64,000 nucleotides of DNA from positions 62,001 to 126,000 of the forward strand of contig MU404124.1 of NCBI GenBank assembly GCA_022695795.1. The letters are read 5' to 3'. The translations under genes were made by a program, and so were the position numbers. This stretch comes from Biscogniauxia marginata. Taxonomy: Eukaryota > Ascomycota > Sordariomycetes > Xylariales > Xylariaceae. Below are positions 10,261-20,342 of the stretch, piece after piece. The notes beneath the pieces were generated by a model. The model made no database searches. It saw nothing but the letters and a program-made list of their open reading frames with translations, and was not told the DNA's origin. Numbering within the stretch: the first letter of the stretch is position 1; each line of letters begins with the position of its first letter.

Positions 10261-11250
10261 ATGTCTTCTCATTCTCCCGACCAAAATGAACCCTGCGTAA
10301 GCATACAGGCCTCCTGGAATAAGAATACAGCATGCAATCTTTCTAGGCAGCCCGGAGCTGTCAGACAGGAGAAAGGTCGTTCTGATTCCAAGACTACGAG
10401 TCCTAATGGCTATGAATCCACATGGCGTGACTTTTTTTGGAGCAAGTCATCTCACTGCTCACCTCACCATGCGTCCGACTGCGATTCACTGGGCGATAAG
10501 TCGAATACTAGATTCATAGACAGTGGTCCCCTATTTCGTCAAAACGTTCCAGTATCAGTCGCCAACGAAATATCTAGTTCATTCTCCAACTATGACCAGA
10601 CTACCTCCAGTTTTACTCCGGCTCCGTCAAAAGGAGGCACTATATCCCGACAGGGTGCAGTTCGCAGGCATAGGACGAGGCCTGGACGCTCGGTGTGTCC
10701 TCCTAACCACCCTACCGTATCCAATCTCAATACTGAGCTGAAACATGACTTAGGAACCCTAGGCAGCAGAGGGATATTTGTACCTGCTTACGGACGCCCT
10801 GAGCATTTCACACAGCGCAATCGATGCTCCAACCCCTGCCGTCCTCTCCCACTCTCAGATATGCAATCTAAGGGTCTAAACTACAAGGGCCAAAGAATGG
10901 CGGTTCGTTTATACCACTGCGAGAACCTTTGTTTCAGCCCTGAGTTTAATATCATACCGGCGTCTGGTGACTTAGTCTCAGCTGCCATTGCTTTCCTTGG
11001 TGATTGCGAGCTGCGCAATACCCCAGCTGGCTTCAAATTACAGAAGCCGAATCCAGGATGGGTCGGACTTAATCTGGAAAGAGACTATGGTGGATTCCAT
11101 TTACATTATCCTGACTGCGCCAGTGCAATACCTTTCGATCAGGATATTTCCGCCGACTGGAACAAGGTAGTGGAAACTCACACCCGCTTGTTTCCTAACG
11201 AAGTTCTGCTCGTCGGCGTCGGTCTAGGCCCTGTTAGGGAAAATTGTTAG
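10261..11250 (+). CDS. Hypothetical protein, 329 aa
   Basis: This single-exon frame has a strong fungal start context (AAAAATGTC) and a CT-rich leader upstream. I do not recognise the protein. The first half is Ser/Thr/Asn-rich, polar and probably disordered (residues 1-140). The second half has more ordered-looking stretches, such as YGGFHLHYPDCASAIPFDQD and FPNEVLLVGVGLGP, and 10 or so cysteines scattered through the chain. No signal peptide or membrane segment is visible. The region around it is repeat-rich and carries broken genes, so this could be a lineage-restricted gene or a relic that happens to remain open. Confidence 0.55.
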   Translation: MSSHSPDQNEPCVSIQASWNKNTACNLSRQPGAVRQEKGRSDSKTTSPNGYESTWRDFFWSKSSHCSPHHASDCDSLGDKSNTRFIDSGPLFRQNVPVSVANEISSSFSNYDQTTSSFTPAPSKGGTISRQGAVRRHRTRPGRSVCPPNHPTVSNLNTELKHDLGTLGSRGIFVPAYGRPEHFTQRNRCSNPCRPLPLSDMQSKGLNYKGQRMAVRLYHCENLCFSPEFNIIPASGDLVSAAIAFLGDCELRNTPAGFKLQKPNPGWVGLNLERDYGGFHLHYPDCASAIPFDQDISADWNKVVETHTRLFPNEVLLVGVGLGPVRENC

Positions 11251-11485
11251 TCTTAAGTATTGAGAAGCTAATTGTATACAGAAACGAAGCCCTTAGTATT
11301 TATATAACTTCAATGAATTTGACCTAACTTCATATAGTCTTGTTGACATGTAGATGTAATAGTACCCGGCCCTCCCATTACCTAAGCCTTTAAAAGGCTT
11401 ATTATCTAGCTGCCGGTAGCACTCTACATTACCAGCTCAGAATAAAATTCAATATATCGGTCTCTACTCGTGCCATCCTTTCTGA

Positions 11486-14011
11486 TTATTGATAAACAAT
11501 GCCTTCCTGTGGTCTCTTGATAGTATGGCTAGGTGCGGTGGTGAAAGCACAATGTCCGACATCATTTTCATCAATTCCCACAACACCCCACTGAACAGGG
11601 AGTTGGTAGCCATCTTTCCTGTCTTTAGGAAGACTGTGACATGCAGCACTGATTGCCTTGCTATTTGTGGAAACCATGCTCATAACCCCATCGTATTTTC
11701 GACATGCCAGTAGTATAAGTGCCACCATGTGGGTGAATGCTACTAAAGTAGCTGCACTCCATGAGTTAGTCTATGCTTTTACAAAGTCCACCACAAAGGA
11801 AGTAAATAGAACACCAACTAATAATCATCGCAATTGGGCTGAAGGCCAAAGTTGAGAACGAATTGTCATAATCTTGGGAGCCGTCGGGGGTCAAAGCCGT
11901 AATGCGCGCCAAGAAAAAACTCCGCGAAATAAGCCAGTGCGTGATGCTCGATGCCGCATAAAAGGGGGCGCCATAACGAAGAGGAAGTGATATAAAATAA
12001 CTCGAACGCTGCATTCCTACCGGTTCGGAAACACGGAGGGGCTTTCTTTTAATGTCGGAGTACATGAGACTAAACTCACGTTGCACCAGGAAAGTAGTCA
12101 GCACTGTATTGAAGACACTGTAGGTCATCGAGAAGAGGAATTGCGGCGAGTTCACTAGAACGACGTTGGAAATCAGTCCCACGGGATCCTCCCTAGGTAG
12201 GTTGACTACAAGATACGTCCAAGGTGTTAGTTCACCAAATTTAAGCCTCCAAAGGCCAGTAAGCGTAACGGAGATGCCTCGATGGACCAATGATACGAGA
12301 AACCTATCTATCAGTATGCACATTATGGCGAGATATATGATATACCTAGATATGAATCAGCGGAAGATAACAAGTTTATAAGGGCGGATATTATCACATA
12401 CATCAAGAGTAGCGTTACCCACTGCCTTCGGCTTGTTGCTGAAAGCCATCGCCTTGATACGTTTTTCCATTTTCGCGGGATGCTGCATGTTTCGGACTGT
12501 CGGTTCTGGTGCTTCCCTCTGCTGGGGAAATTTTCTTTCGTTGCTAAGCACATCTTCTTCGTTGTTTCATCCGGTTCTTGCATAAAGGATGCTATCGCAT
12601 CGCCAAGCGTCGATAGAATGACATCCTTGGAAGCCTGGCGTGGCTCTGCACCATCCGCTTCTATAGTGACACTGATCTTCTCTTTCCGTATCCCCCTCGT
12701 AATCCAGACGTAAACTATAGCGAATGCTATAATAAAATTCAAGGTGCAGACAGTATACATGATATATGTGGAAAATTCGATCCGGCATCGGCCCGCCTTG
12801 GTGCTGGGCTGCTGGACGAGACAGTGAGATACCTCATATTGCTGCGGCCCAAGATACCAGTCTGTTACTGGTGAAAACTGTGAAAACCCGGCGAAATTGC
12901 CGTCTGATAGAGCCCACATATTCTTTGGCCAGTTGTCCCATCTCGGTATAATCGAGACGTACAGAAGTAAGCTATCTTCTGCCTCGACGCTCGCGTTCTT
13001 GATAACCACCACTCCATTTCCTTGAGGTGCCAAGTAGTCATTATAGGTGGCGAAACAGGCGGAAATATTTTCCCTAATGTAAACACCACTTTGAACATCA
13101 AGTTGCATATCAGAGATGATCTTATTGTAGTCTTGCGGTGGATTTACCCTTGCCTCGTCCCAAGCTGGGTACCCCTTACGGTTGCCTTCAGCCGTAGATA
13201 TATTCCAAGATTTCCCTAGGACAAAGGAATCTGTCACCACAGCTATAGTATAGTCGTTGGAGCTAAGCGACTGGAATACTGCTGAGTTGTACCTTCGACC
13301 GCATCTGTCAGAATTCATTATCACAGAAGTACTATGGTGGGCATCTCACAGGAGGTGTATTGGTATAGAGCTGAAAGCCAAGAGAATGCATGATAAACGT
13401 CTTCGCCCTCCGACGTATCTAAAGTTCCTTATGCTGAGTACGCCAATATCCAACGATATATCTTTCTTGTGTGCATCATCAGTATCTGCCCTTGTAGGCG
13501 CGACTTGTAGCTGAATACAGTAATTAGAAGCCAAAAGCATTCCAGTGCTGAATATATTGATGAGCAGATGTATCTAGAAGTCAAGTGTTTTTGTCGTCTC
13601 GCAATCTCCATCATAGATAACCCCAACACCATTTCTGCTGTGATGCTTCGAGGTCGTATATATCGTTAGTGTGAGATTTGCTATGAATATAACGATCACA
13701 GCCAGGCTCTGTATTAGGAGGGCCTGGCTCCTCTTAGACATTCGAATGTGCCAACTTGTTTTTTCACTATCGTTTATCCTTGGAAACCATCCCGACAGAG
13801 CTCGCTTCCATGTAAACAGCTTTTCTCGAAATGATGCGTCGTGTTCTGCATCTCCAGCTAGGGATGCTTCGCTAGAGTTTAGAGAAACATTATCAATAAT
13901 ACCGTGTAGGCTAACTAGGGAGGTTGTCGATATGTTAGGTTGTTGGACAGGCTGTACGCTAGATGATCTTGTCCCGCTTCTTCTGATACCCATTTCGATA
14001 GTCTCTAGCAT
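11486..14011 (-). pseudogene. DUF6536 multi-pass membrane protein gene with an in-frame TAG
   Basis: The gene encodes a DUF6536-type fungal membrane protein. Exon 1 starts at 14011 and includes transmembrane segment LAVIVIFIANLTLTIYT and the family word YDGDCETTK. An in-frame TAG at 13574-13576 then interrupts an otherwise continuous match (LDF, stop, IHLLINIFSTGMLLASNYC). Family members usually have Trp or a similar residue there. Downstream, an intron at 13293-13349 joins HLL to YNSAVFQS, and one inferred at 12278-12345 joins DSYLG to ISVTLTGLW. A short, unplaced intron near 11760-11800 leads to the last exon, with STNSKAISAACH and VQWGVVG, ending at 11486. A single G-to-A change (TGG to TAG) would explain the stop. 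I call it a recent pseudogene; readthrough or a sequence error is possible. Function of the family is unknown. Confidence 0.75.
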
Positions 14012-16136
14012 TTGGTTCAGTAACTCCGCTGATACTGGTGAGTGAATATGTTGTTATCCTGTCGTACCCCTGAGCATGCTATTTAAAGCCACTCCTCGAG
14101 ATATCTAGACTTTCGCTTGGTTTCATCTGCGACCTTGGAAATATAGCACTGAATTACTTCACAGTTATGGCTGTTGAATTGTCTTGTATTTGAGAGGTGG
14201 CTTTTGGGCATGCTTTTATATATCAAAAGTAAGTACCCCCAAATCCTATGAACAGATCGACGAAGAGTTTCCTAGTCGTCATATCGCTTTGTTTGCTGAA
14301 AAGAGGCGTAGCAGTATTATTGGCGAGATTCCACATGGCAAGTTAAATTTGGAATACTCATATCTCACAAAATGTTACATTATATGCTGTGCACCCGAGC
14401 ATGCATCGAGTGTCTGCTATAAAGCGCCAACCAAATCACAGGATTCTCATGGCAGAGAAACGTGTGTGTCAGAAACAAGGCTTTTCGTCCTCATTGCTAA
14501 GCACCAAGGCTAGGGACTTACAACAGTGAAGGGACGTGTAGTACCAGGCAAAATGGGCAACAAAGGAGAAATTTAGGTGTAAATGGACCGCTTCCTCATG
14601 TGGCTTTAGTTCTATTTCTTTGCGCAACAACTGCTTTACTACACCCCTGTATACGATTGTTCACCGTGTCAGTATGACAGCAACAAATAAATTGATCTTG
14701 TGACGTTCTAATAACCATTTCCTAGACCTTAGGAGCGTCATTGTTAAGTGCGACAGTACCACCTCATATTGATAGGCTGAATAGCAATGGATTATAGTCC
14801 TAGGTCATAATTCCTCAGCTTTCGTATCTCGACAATAGACGACAGGATTAGTTCAGCCACACTGCCCAACTCTCCCGAGTCTTTATTACATCGCATAGGA
14901 AGGAATCTCACGCCAACCATCTGTCGTGGCTTGTAATAGTCAAGGCTGGAAGCGTTGAATGAAACCACAGGTACAGACCTAGATGAAAACAAAAGGGGCG
15001 CTTTGTGTGTAAGAAGATCACGGTCAAATACCCTCAGTTCTAGCTCTTCGTGAAACAACTTCGTTATACCCTCCTTATTATGTTCGCATCATGTCACCGC
15101 ACTATCGAAACTCATGCTTGGCCAGATACACTTCGGGGATCATGACTAACTCTGGGCAACCTTTAGTCCTAGGGTTTCATAATTCGAGGTCCGTATTCTG
15201 TATCTCGTTTCACAGTTGATGCCTAGGATGTCGTCTTACAAAACACCCCCCTCCACTTTTAGCTTCTATATTTTCACGTTAGTGCTTAAAATAATAAACC
15301 TTGTCAGACAATTTATTGGGGGCTATACATTTCAATTCCTATTTTTTTTCTTTCTTTTAGCCCAGTCGAGGCTGAACAGACGCCAGGAGAAAGAATAAAC
15401 CAAACATACCTACCTACCCAACCATGCATTTTTGGACAATCTTTAGTGCGCAAGGAACTAGAACTCCAGCTACGTAGAATGCAGTGACTTTTACACGCAT
15501 GTAGCTACCTCTTTTTTCTGCTAAGCAACATGTTCCTGCGTTCTATCTATCGTCTCCCGACATGCTAGACTCTTCGCTTTGTAATTATGACTGGAGCCAT
15601 GAAAATGCTAGGCTAACAACTTGAAAATTGGTTCCGCCACTTCATTCAGTTTAAGTGGCAGCTATCGCTCTCATACCCGTACTTTCACTCTGTTTGTATG
15701 TTGAACCGAAATTGTGATGTTCTTACCACCTTCATATCAGTGATATCGCGATAATCATTGTAAACATGACGAATCCAGACTCCTACAAGAAATCTTCCTT
15801 TTCCTGCTTCTCCTGGCCCTTTTTAACAAACGCTTCCCATACAGAGATTTCTCGCATGTTATTTTGCGGTGTAGAACAATGAACTTGACCCTGGCATTTT
15901 TAGTCGGTTACCTAAACTAACATGGAAATCATTTTAGCCCCACGGATATTGGGTTGGTTATCTACCTGGGATCGGGCTTGACCGGGAGGGGCCTGCCGAT
16001 CTACTATACAGCGGCAGAAATGTATCGTGGCGTTGGCGCTCAACCAACTTATCAGTTTTCCGCCCTTCCTCTCTTCATTCTTGTCTATTCTACTTTGACA
16101 CATCAACGCTCAATCATTTCTTTTCCTCGCCTGGCC
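14012..16136. other. Gene-poor stretch upstream of the nucleoside hydrolase
   Basis: No intact gene is supported. It contains the ELEL-type repeat copy at 14792-15070. The stretch is AT-rich to about 15900. The last 150 bases (CT-rich with GCTCAATC) form the likely promoter and leader of the gene at 16137. Confidence 0.45.
14792..15070 (-). repeat. ELEL-type dispersed sequence, best copy
   Basis: The minus strand holds an 88-codon open stretch with the words FHEELELRVFDRDLLTHK and DYYKPRQMVGVRFLPMRC. Diverged copies occur at 3400-3660 (same strand) and 42985-43060 (plus strand), matching around GAAGAGCTAGAACT. It could be the 3' end of a gene family of unknown function or part of a transposable element. 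No intact parent is present in the window. Its product is not recognised. Confidence 0.45.
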
Positions 16137-17248
16137 ATGAAACTCGGCCGAGCTTTTCTCATCCTATTGGCCTTTGCTTTGCCCAATAGCGCGAGCAGAA
16201 TTGCAAGCCGTCGTGGCAAGCCAATAGTTATAGATACCGACATCTTCTCCGATGTCGATGATGTTGGCGCCTTAGCCGTTGCTAATGTTTTACACAATCG
16301 GGGGTTTGCAGACATACGTGGTGTTCTCATCAACACGCCCTCGAAATATGGTGCCTTAGCTACGAGCGTCATCAACACATACTTCGGCAACGGGGACATT
16401 CCTATTGCGGCTATCCGACCCTTGAACAACGAGACATATTTCGATGACTTCGCGTTTCTGTGAGTTGCATGTCGCTCATGTTCATCATACATGCTATGCT
16501 AACCGTGTCCCATCGCAGCCGAGGCGAATACGCTGGCAAGATAGCTCACAACTGGCCTCGCTCGCTGAACGACTCGTCAGCAACACCAACTCCAGTGGAG
16601 TTGTACCGCTCAATCCTAGCCTCGTCAGAAGACCGGAGCATAACCCTGATCTCACTCGGCTTCTTGACTAACCTTGCTACACTCCTCGATAGTCCACCTG
16701 ATGATATCACTCCTCTTTCAGGCCCGGCTCTCCTATCCGGAAAGGTAAAGGAGCTGGTTATTATGGGCGGGAAGTACCCCTCCGGTTGGGAGTTCAACTT
16801 TGGGGGCTCCGATCCTGAATCGACGTACCATGTGGTAAACAACTGGCCACGTGACGTGCCTATTACGTATTCTGGCTTTGAGCTCAGTGAGAAAATTCTC
16901 TCTGGGGACAGGCTCGCAGACCAGGCGCCGGCGGACTCGCCCGTGCTTGCGGCGTATCAGTGGTACGTGAGTCGGTGTAGCACCATTCGCGAGTCTTGGG
17001 ACCCAGTCACAACGCTTTACGGGATATTGGGACTCGAGGAAGCCCGCAAGTTGGGGATTGGAAAGCTGTTTGTGTATGCGAATAAGATTGGGTATAACGA
17101 AGTATTGGCGAATGGCTCGAATGCATGGGTGAATGACTCTTCCGTTTCGAACCAGCATTGGTTGAGGCTCGCGAATGGAGTTACTAACACGAGCGTTGCG
17201 TCGCTATTGACTGAACTTTTTGCAAAAGATTCTTCAGATAAGAGTTAA
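16137..17248 (+). CDS. Secreted inosine-uridine-type nucleoside hydrolase
   Basis: Two exons, 16137-16459 and 16519-17248, are joined across a 59-nt intron (GTGAGT...CGCAG), giving 350 aa. Residues 1-20 form a signal peptide. The mature start carries VIDTDIFSDVDDVGAL, the Asp cluster that binds Ca2+ and ribose in the nucleoside hydrolase fold (PF01156). KVKELVIMGGKYPSGWEFNF corresponds to the conserved central strand and Asn region, and ESWDPVTTLYG near the C-terminus fits the last Ca2+-binding Asp. The enzyme should cleave the N-glycosidic bond of ribonucleosides, here outside the cell, for example for purine/pyrimidine scavenging. Several N-x-S/T sites agree with secretion. The substrate is not predictable. 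Fungal members are also annotated simply as 'nucleoside hydrolase-like'. Confidence 0.88.
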
Positions 17249-17682
17249 ATCTTAAATGATTCATATTACAAAAGGGATACAAGAACATCCTCCCCCCCTT
17301 CTTAGGTGTGTTACATCTGTAGTGGTGAATATCGTTAAAGGACCACCTCCCGAATAACACATTGTTTAGCTGGAGGTACCTACCTAGATAACACAATATT
17401 TATTTAAGCCAGTTTAGAGGCGAGTTGGGGTAGTGCTATAAGAGGTCAACGGTCGAAAAAGGTAGGTACCTAAGATAACTTTTTATTTTTCAATAAATTA
17501 TCCGCCCTCAAAAGTGCTGTAATGCACGAGTTGCCGGAGTCGTCTCTCGTATTCGTATTGCTTTAAACGAAGATCCCTGGCTTGCCCTAACTCACAGGCC
17601 ATCGTGTTTAGCTGGCTAGCATACCCTGCCCTCACGTTCTGATGTTATCAAACTGCGTAAGTTCTACATATTATGCCACTAT
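17249..17682. other. Short intergenic stretch
   Basis: No gene is seen. It contains two copies of the recurrent GGTAGGTACCTA-type motif (about 17384-17397 and 17459-17473). A TATATGAGA word is repeated at the start of the next gene (17679-17702). Confidence 0.4.
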
Positions 17683-19209
17683 ATGAGACCACTATATGAG
17701 ATTCAAATAACACGAACGATGACGCTTTTGATATCCAATCAGTTTCTCCTGAGCAGTGCCGCAGCGCTCTTCGCGATCGGTGTCGTCTGGCTATGGAAGC
17801 TGAACCGAGCGCTCAAGGCGACCCCGCCTGAGGTTTTGGCAATCTCTCCTCAACGCTGGACAGAGGACGAGATCAAGAAGACATATGAGCGTATCAAGTC
17901 GAAACCGATCAATTGGACGAAACACCTACCACCGAAGCTCGATCGCCGTTATGTCATCACTGGAGGCTGCGGTGGAGTGGGCGGTCAAATTGTCCTTCAT
18001 CTCTTAGCCCGTGGTCAGCCTCCCGAGAGCATTCGCATAGTGGATTTCAGGAAGCCCGACCGTTCAGACATGATGACCGGGCCAGTGACTGAGGTCGACT
18101 TCGCGCAGGCAGATATCACATCACCATCGGCCACTTCAGCAGCGTTCAAAAAACCTTGGTCGCCGAATGTTGCCGGGCTGCCGTTAACGGTTTTCCATAC
18201 CGCGGCACTGATCACTGCCGCCGAGCGCTCGCTGAGAGTCTACGAGCGCGTGAAGCGTGTCAACGTCGACGGAACCAGGAATGTGCTAAGCGCAGCCAAA
18301 GCTGCCAAGGCGTCTGTCTTCATCTCCACGTCCTCGGCCTCGGTCCAGTATCGTCCGGTAGAGTACTGGGGCAATCCGTTCCGACGCTGGCCGAAGAACT
18401 ACTGGCAGGTCATTGACGAGTCCGACGCCGACAAGCCGCTACGACCGCACGGCCAGTTCTTCGGCAACTACGCGCACGCGAAAGCCGTGGCGGAGCGCTT
18501 CGTTTGCGAGGCTAATTGTTCCGAGTTCCGCACCGGCATTGTTCGTCCAGCGAACGGGATCTACGGGAGCAGCAAGGGAGACCAGGTTGTCGGGCTGTGT
18601 CTCCGCTCGGGTACATTCCCCAGCTGGATGCCCAACATCGTCCAAAACTTTGTGCATGGAGGGCATGTTTCGTTGGCCCACCTTCTTTTTGAAGCTGCGC
18701 TCGTAGGTAGTATAGAGGAGCCCAAGTGTGCTGGTAAGCCATTCGTCATTACAGATGGAGGGCTGCCACCGACGTTTGGGGATATGTACCGGCTCTTGGA
18801 ACTTACGGCTGAGACACCACCGATTAAACTCATATACTTACAACCCGGAATCATGCTTGCATTATCCTACATTGTGGAGTGGTTCGACATTGCTAGTAGG
18901 CTACCGGTGCTGAAGTGGGTAGTCCCAAGACCACGTGGAGATCTCACCTTGTTGCAACCGGCCGTGTTCACAGCGGGAACCCATTATCTGGCCACTGATG
19001 CGGCTGCTCAGCAGAGCATAGAGGAAGGCGGTATTGGGTACCGACCAGTCCACAATACGATAGAGGGTATGTGCCAACAAGTAGTTGAATGGAACACCGA
19101 GCATGCGATTATGGGGCCAGTTCGGGGTCCTCAGGCAACGGGAACCAAAGAGATAATAGCCCAGGGGGTTGGTAACGTTGGAGTCATGCCAGCTGCAGTT
19201 AGTAGCTGA
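17683..19209 (+). CDS. NAD(P)-dependent 3-beta-HSD/epimerase-family oxidoreductase
   Basis: The single exon encodes 508 aa. An N-terminal hydrophobic helix (about residues 20-38) suggests anchoring to ER or lipid-droplet membranes. The Rossmann start VITGGCGGVGG (91-101) is the dinucleotide-binding glycine motif. Acidic VDF near 119-121 may select NAD. STSSASV (215-221) and Y263-x3-K267 (YAHAK) form the Ser-Tyr-Lys catalytic set of extended short-chain dehydrogenases. The arrangement matches 3-beta-hydroxysteroid dehydrogenase/isomerase and sterol-4-alpha-carboxylate 3-dehydrogenase (Erg26)-like proteins. The length and C-terminus differ from Erg26, so this is probably a paralogue acting on another sterol or small molecule. 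The start could be the ATG at 17683 or the second at 17719, which directly precedes the hydrophobic helix. Confidence 0.85.
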   Translation: MRPLYEIQITRTMTLLISNQFLLSSAAALFAIGVVWLWKLNRALKATPPEVLAISPQRWTEDEIKKTYERIKSKPINWTKHLPPKLDRRYVITGGCGGVGGQIVLHLLARGQPPESIRIVDFRKPDRSDMMTGPVTEVDFAQADITSPSATSAAFKKPWSPNVAGLPLTVFHTAALITAAERSLRVYERVKRVNVDGTRNVLSAAKAAKASVFISTSSASVQYRPVEYWGNPFRRWPKNYWQVIDESDADKPLRPHGQFFGNYAHAKAVAERFVCEANCSEFRTGIVRPANGIYGSSKGDQVVGLCLRSGTFPSWMPNIVQNFVHGGHVSLAHLLFEAALVGSIEEPKCAGKPFVITDGGLPPTFGDMYRLLELTAETPPIKLIYLQPGIMLALSYIVEWFDIASRLPVLKWVVPRPRGDLTLLQPAVFTAGTHYLATDAAAQQSIEEGGIGYRPVHNTIEGMCQQVVEWNTEHAIMGPVRGPQATGTKEIIAQGVGNVGVMPAAVSS

Positions 19210-20342
19210 ATTTACCGTGCAAAGCAGAGGGATTTTATGTAGTCGATGACATGATATCTGTTCTCTCTAGTCTTATTTACACGAGATTTAGAAGAAAAAA
19301 TTAAGTTCTTTAAGTAAAAAGTACAATAAAGGTAAATCTCCTTGAATAAAATAGAAGGGAAAGGGGGGGAGCAGAAGTCATTTCAATTCCAGATCTAACT
19401 AACCGGCCGGATATTCAAAATATGCCCTTGATGTCCTTCGGACTTTCTCGTGTCCTAGCAGAAGGGGTCCCTTACCCTCATTTTTTGGTCGCCCACCTTC
19501 AGCCTCTCCTCGTTAGCAATCTTGAATGCGAACTGACTACGCGTTTTGATCTAGCTCTCAAGTCATAAACGGGGAAAACTAGAGTACATGGACAGACCAT
19601 AATAGCAACCAAGATCGTGCTTGTGTGCTCAAACGGCCTCCCCCGGATACTCGCATTAAACCAACCAAATTTAAAGCTAAAATGGGTATCATCATAGAAA
19701 GTAGAACATTTGATCATGTACCCACTATGACTTCAATAATAATGTGTATTATCTGCAAGTCTCGGCACTCAAAACTGGCGAGCCGTTGAAGAAAAGGGGT
19801 AAAGGCGACGAGACCTGGCGAGACAAACCCTATTTTAAGTTAAAGGTAAATGCATTCCTACCTAGGTACCTACCTATAAATATATGGAAGTACTAACCAA
19901 TACAAGAAACCCAGAGTCACGTTGCCGGGCTATGTCAGCAATCAAGCTTCGAAAATAATGATGTTATGACCCGAATTTTAGCACGAGAGCTTTAGCCCGA
20001 AGAGATAACAACCATTAAAAGCCACCGTGATCCATTGGTTTGTGACAATATTGAACGGCCCAAGCCATGAAAATGTACATCATACTCAGCACCTTCGTAC
20101 TGCAGAGCTGCTCTGAACCTAGTCTGAGCCTAGCTTTTTCATATCTGCTAAATGGGAAACAAGGAAACAGCGATAATACTTACTATAAACCAAAACAAAA
20201 AGAAAAGCGATAAATAGTCCTCCAGCCTATCCAATCTCGTGCCCTTTTCCTTACCTCCTCATAAACACATGCACACATATCACGTACTTACTGTTCTCTG
20301 CATCTCTGTTTCCTCCCCCCCCTTCCTTACGTACGTACGCAC
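19210..20342. other. Intergenic stretch between convergent genes
   Basis: No gene is supported in 1.1 kb between the 3' ends of the dehydrogenase and amidoligase genes. Composition is AT-rich, with a copy of CCTACCTAGGTACCTACC at about 19857-19875 and a CT-rich end near 20230-20340. Confidence 0.45.
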
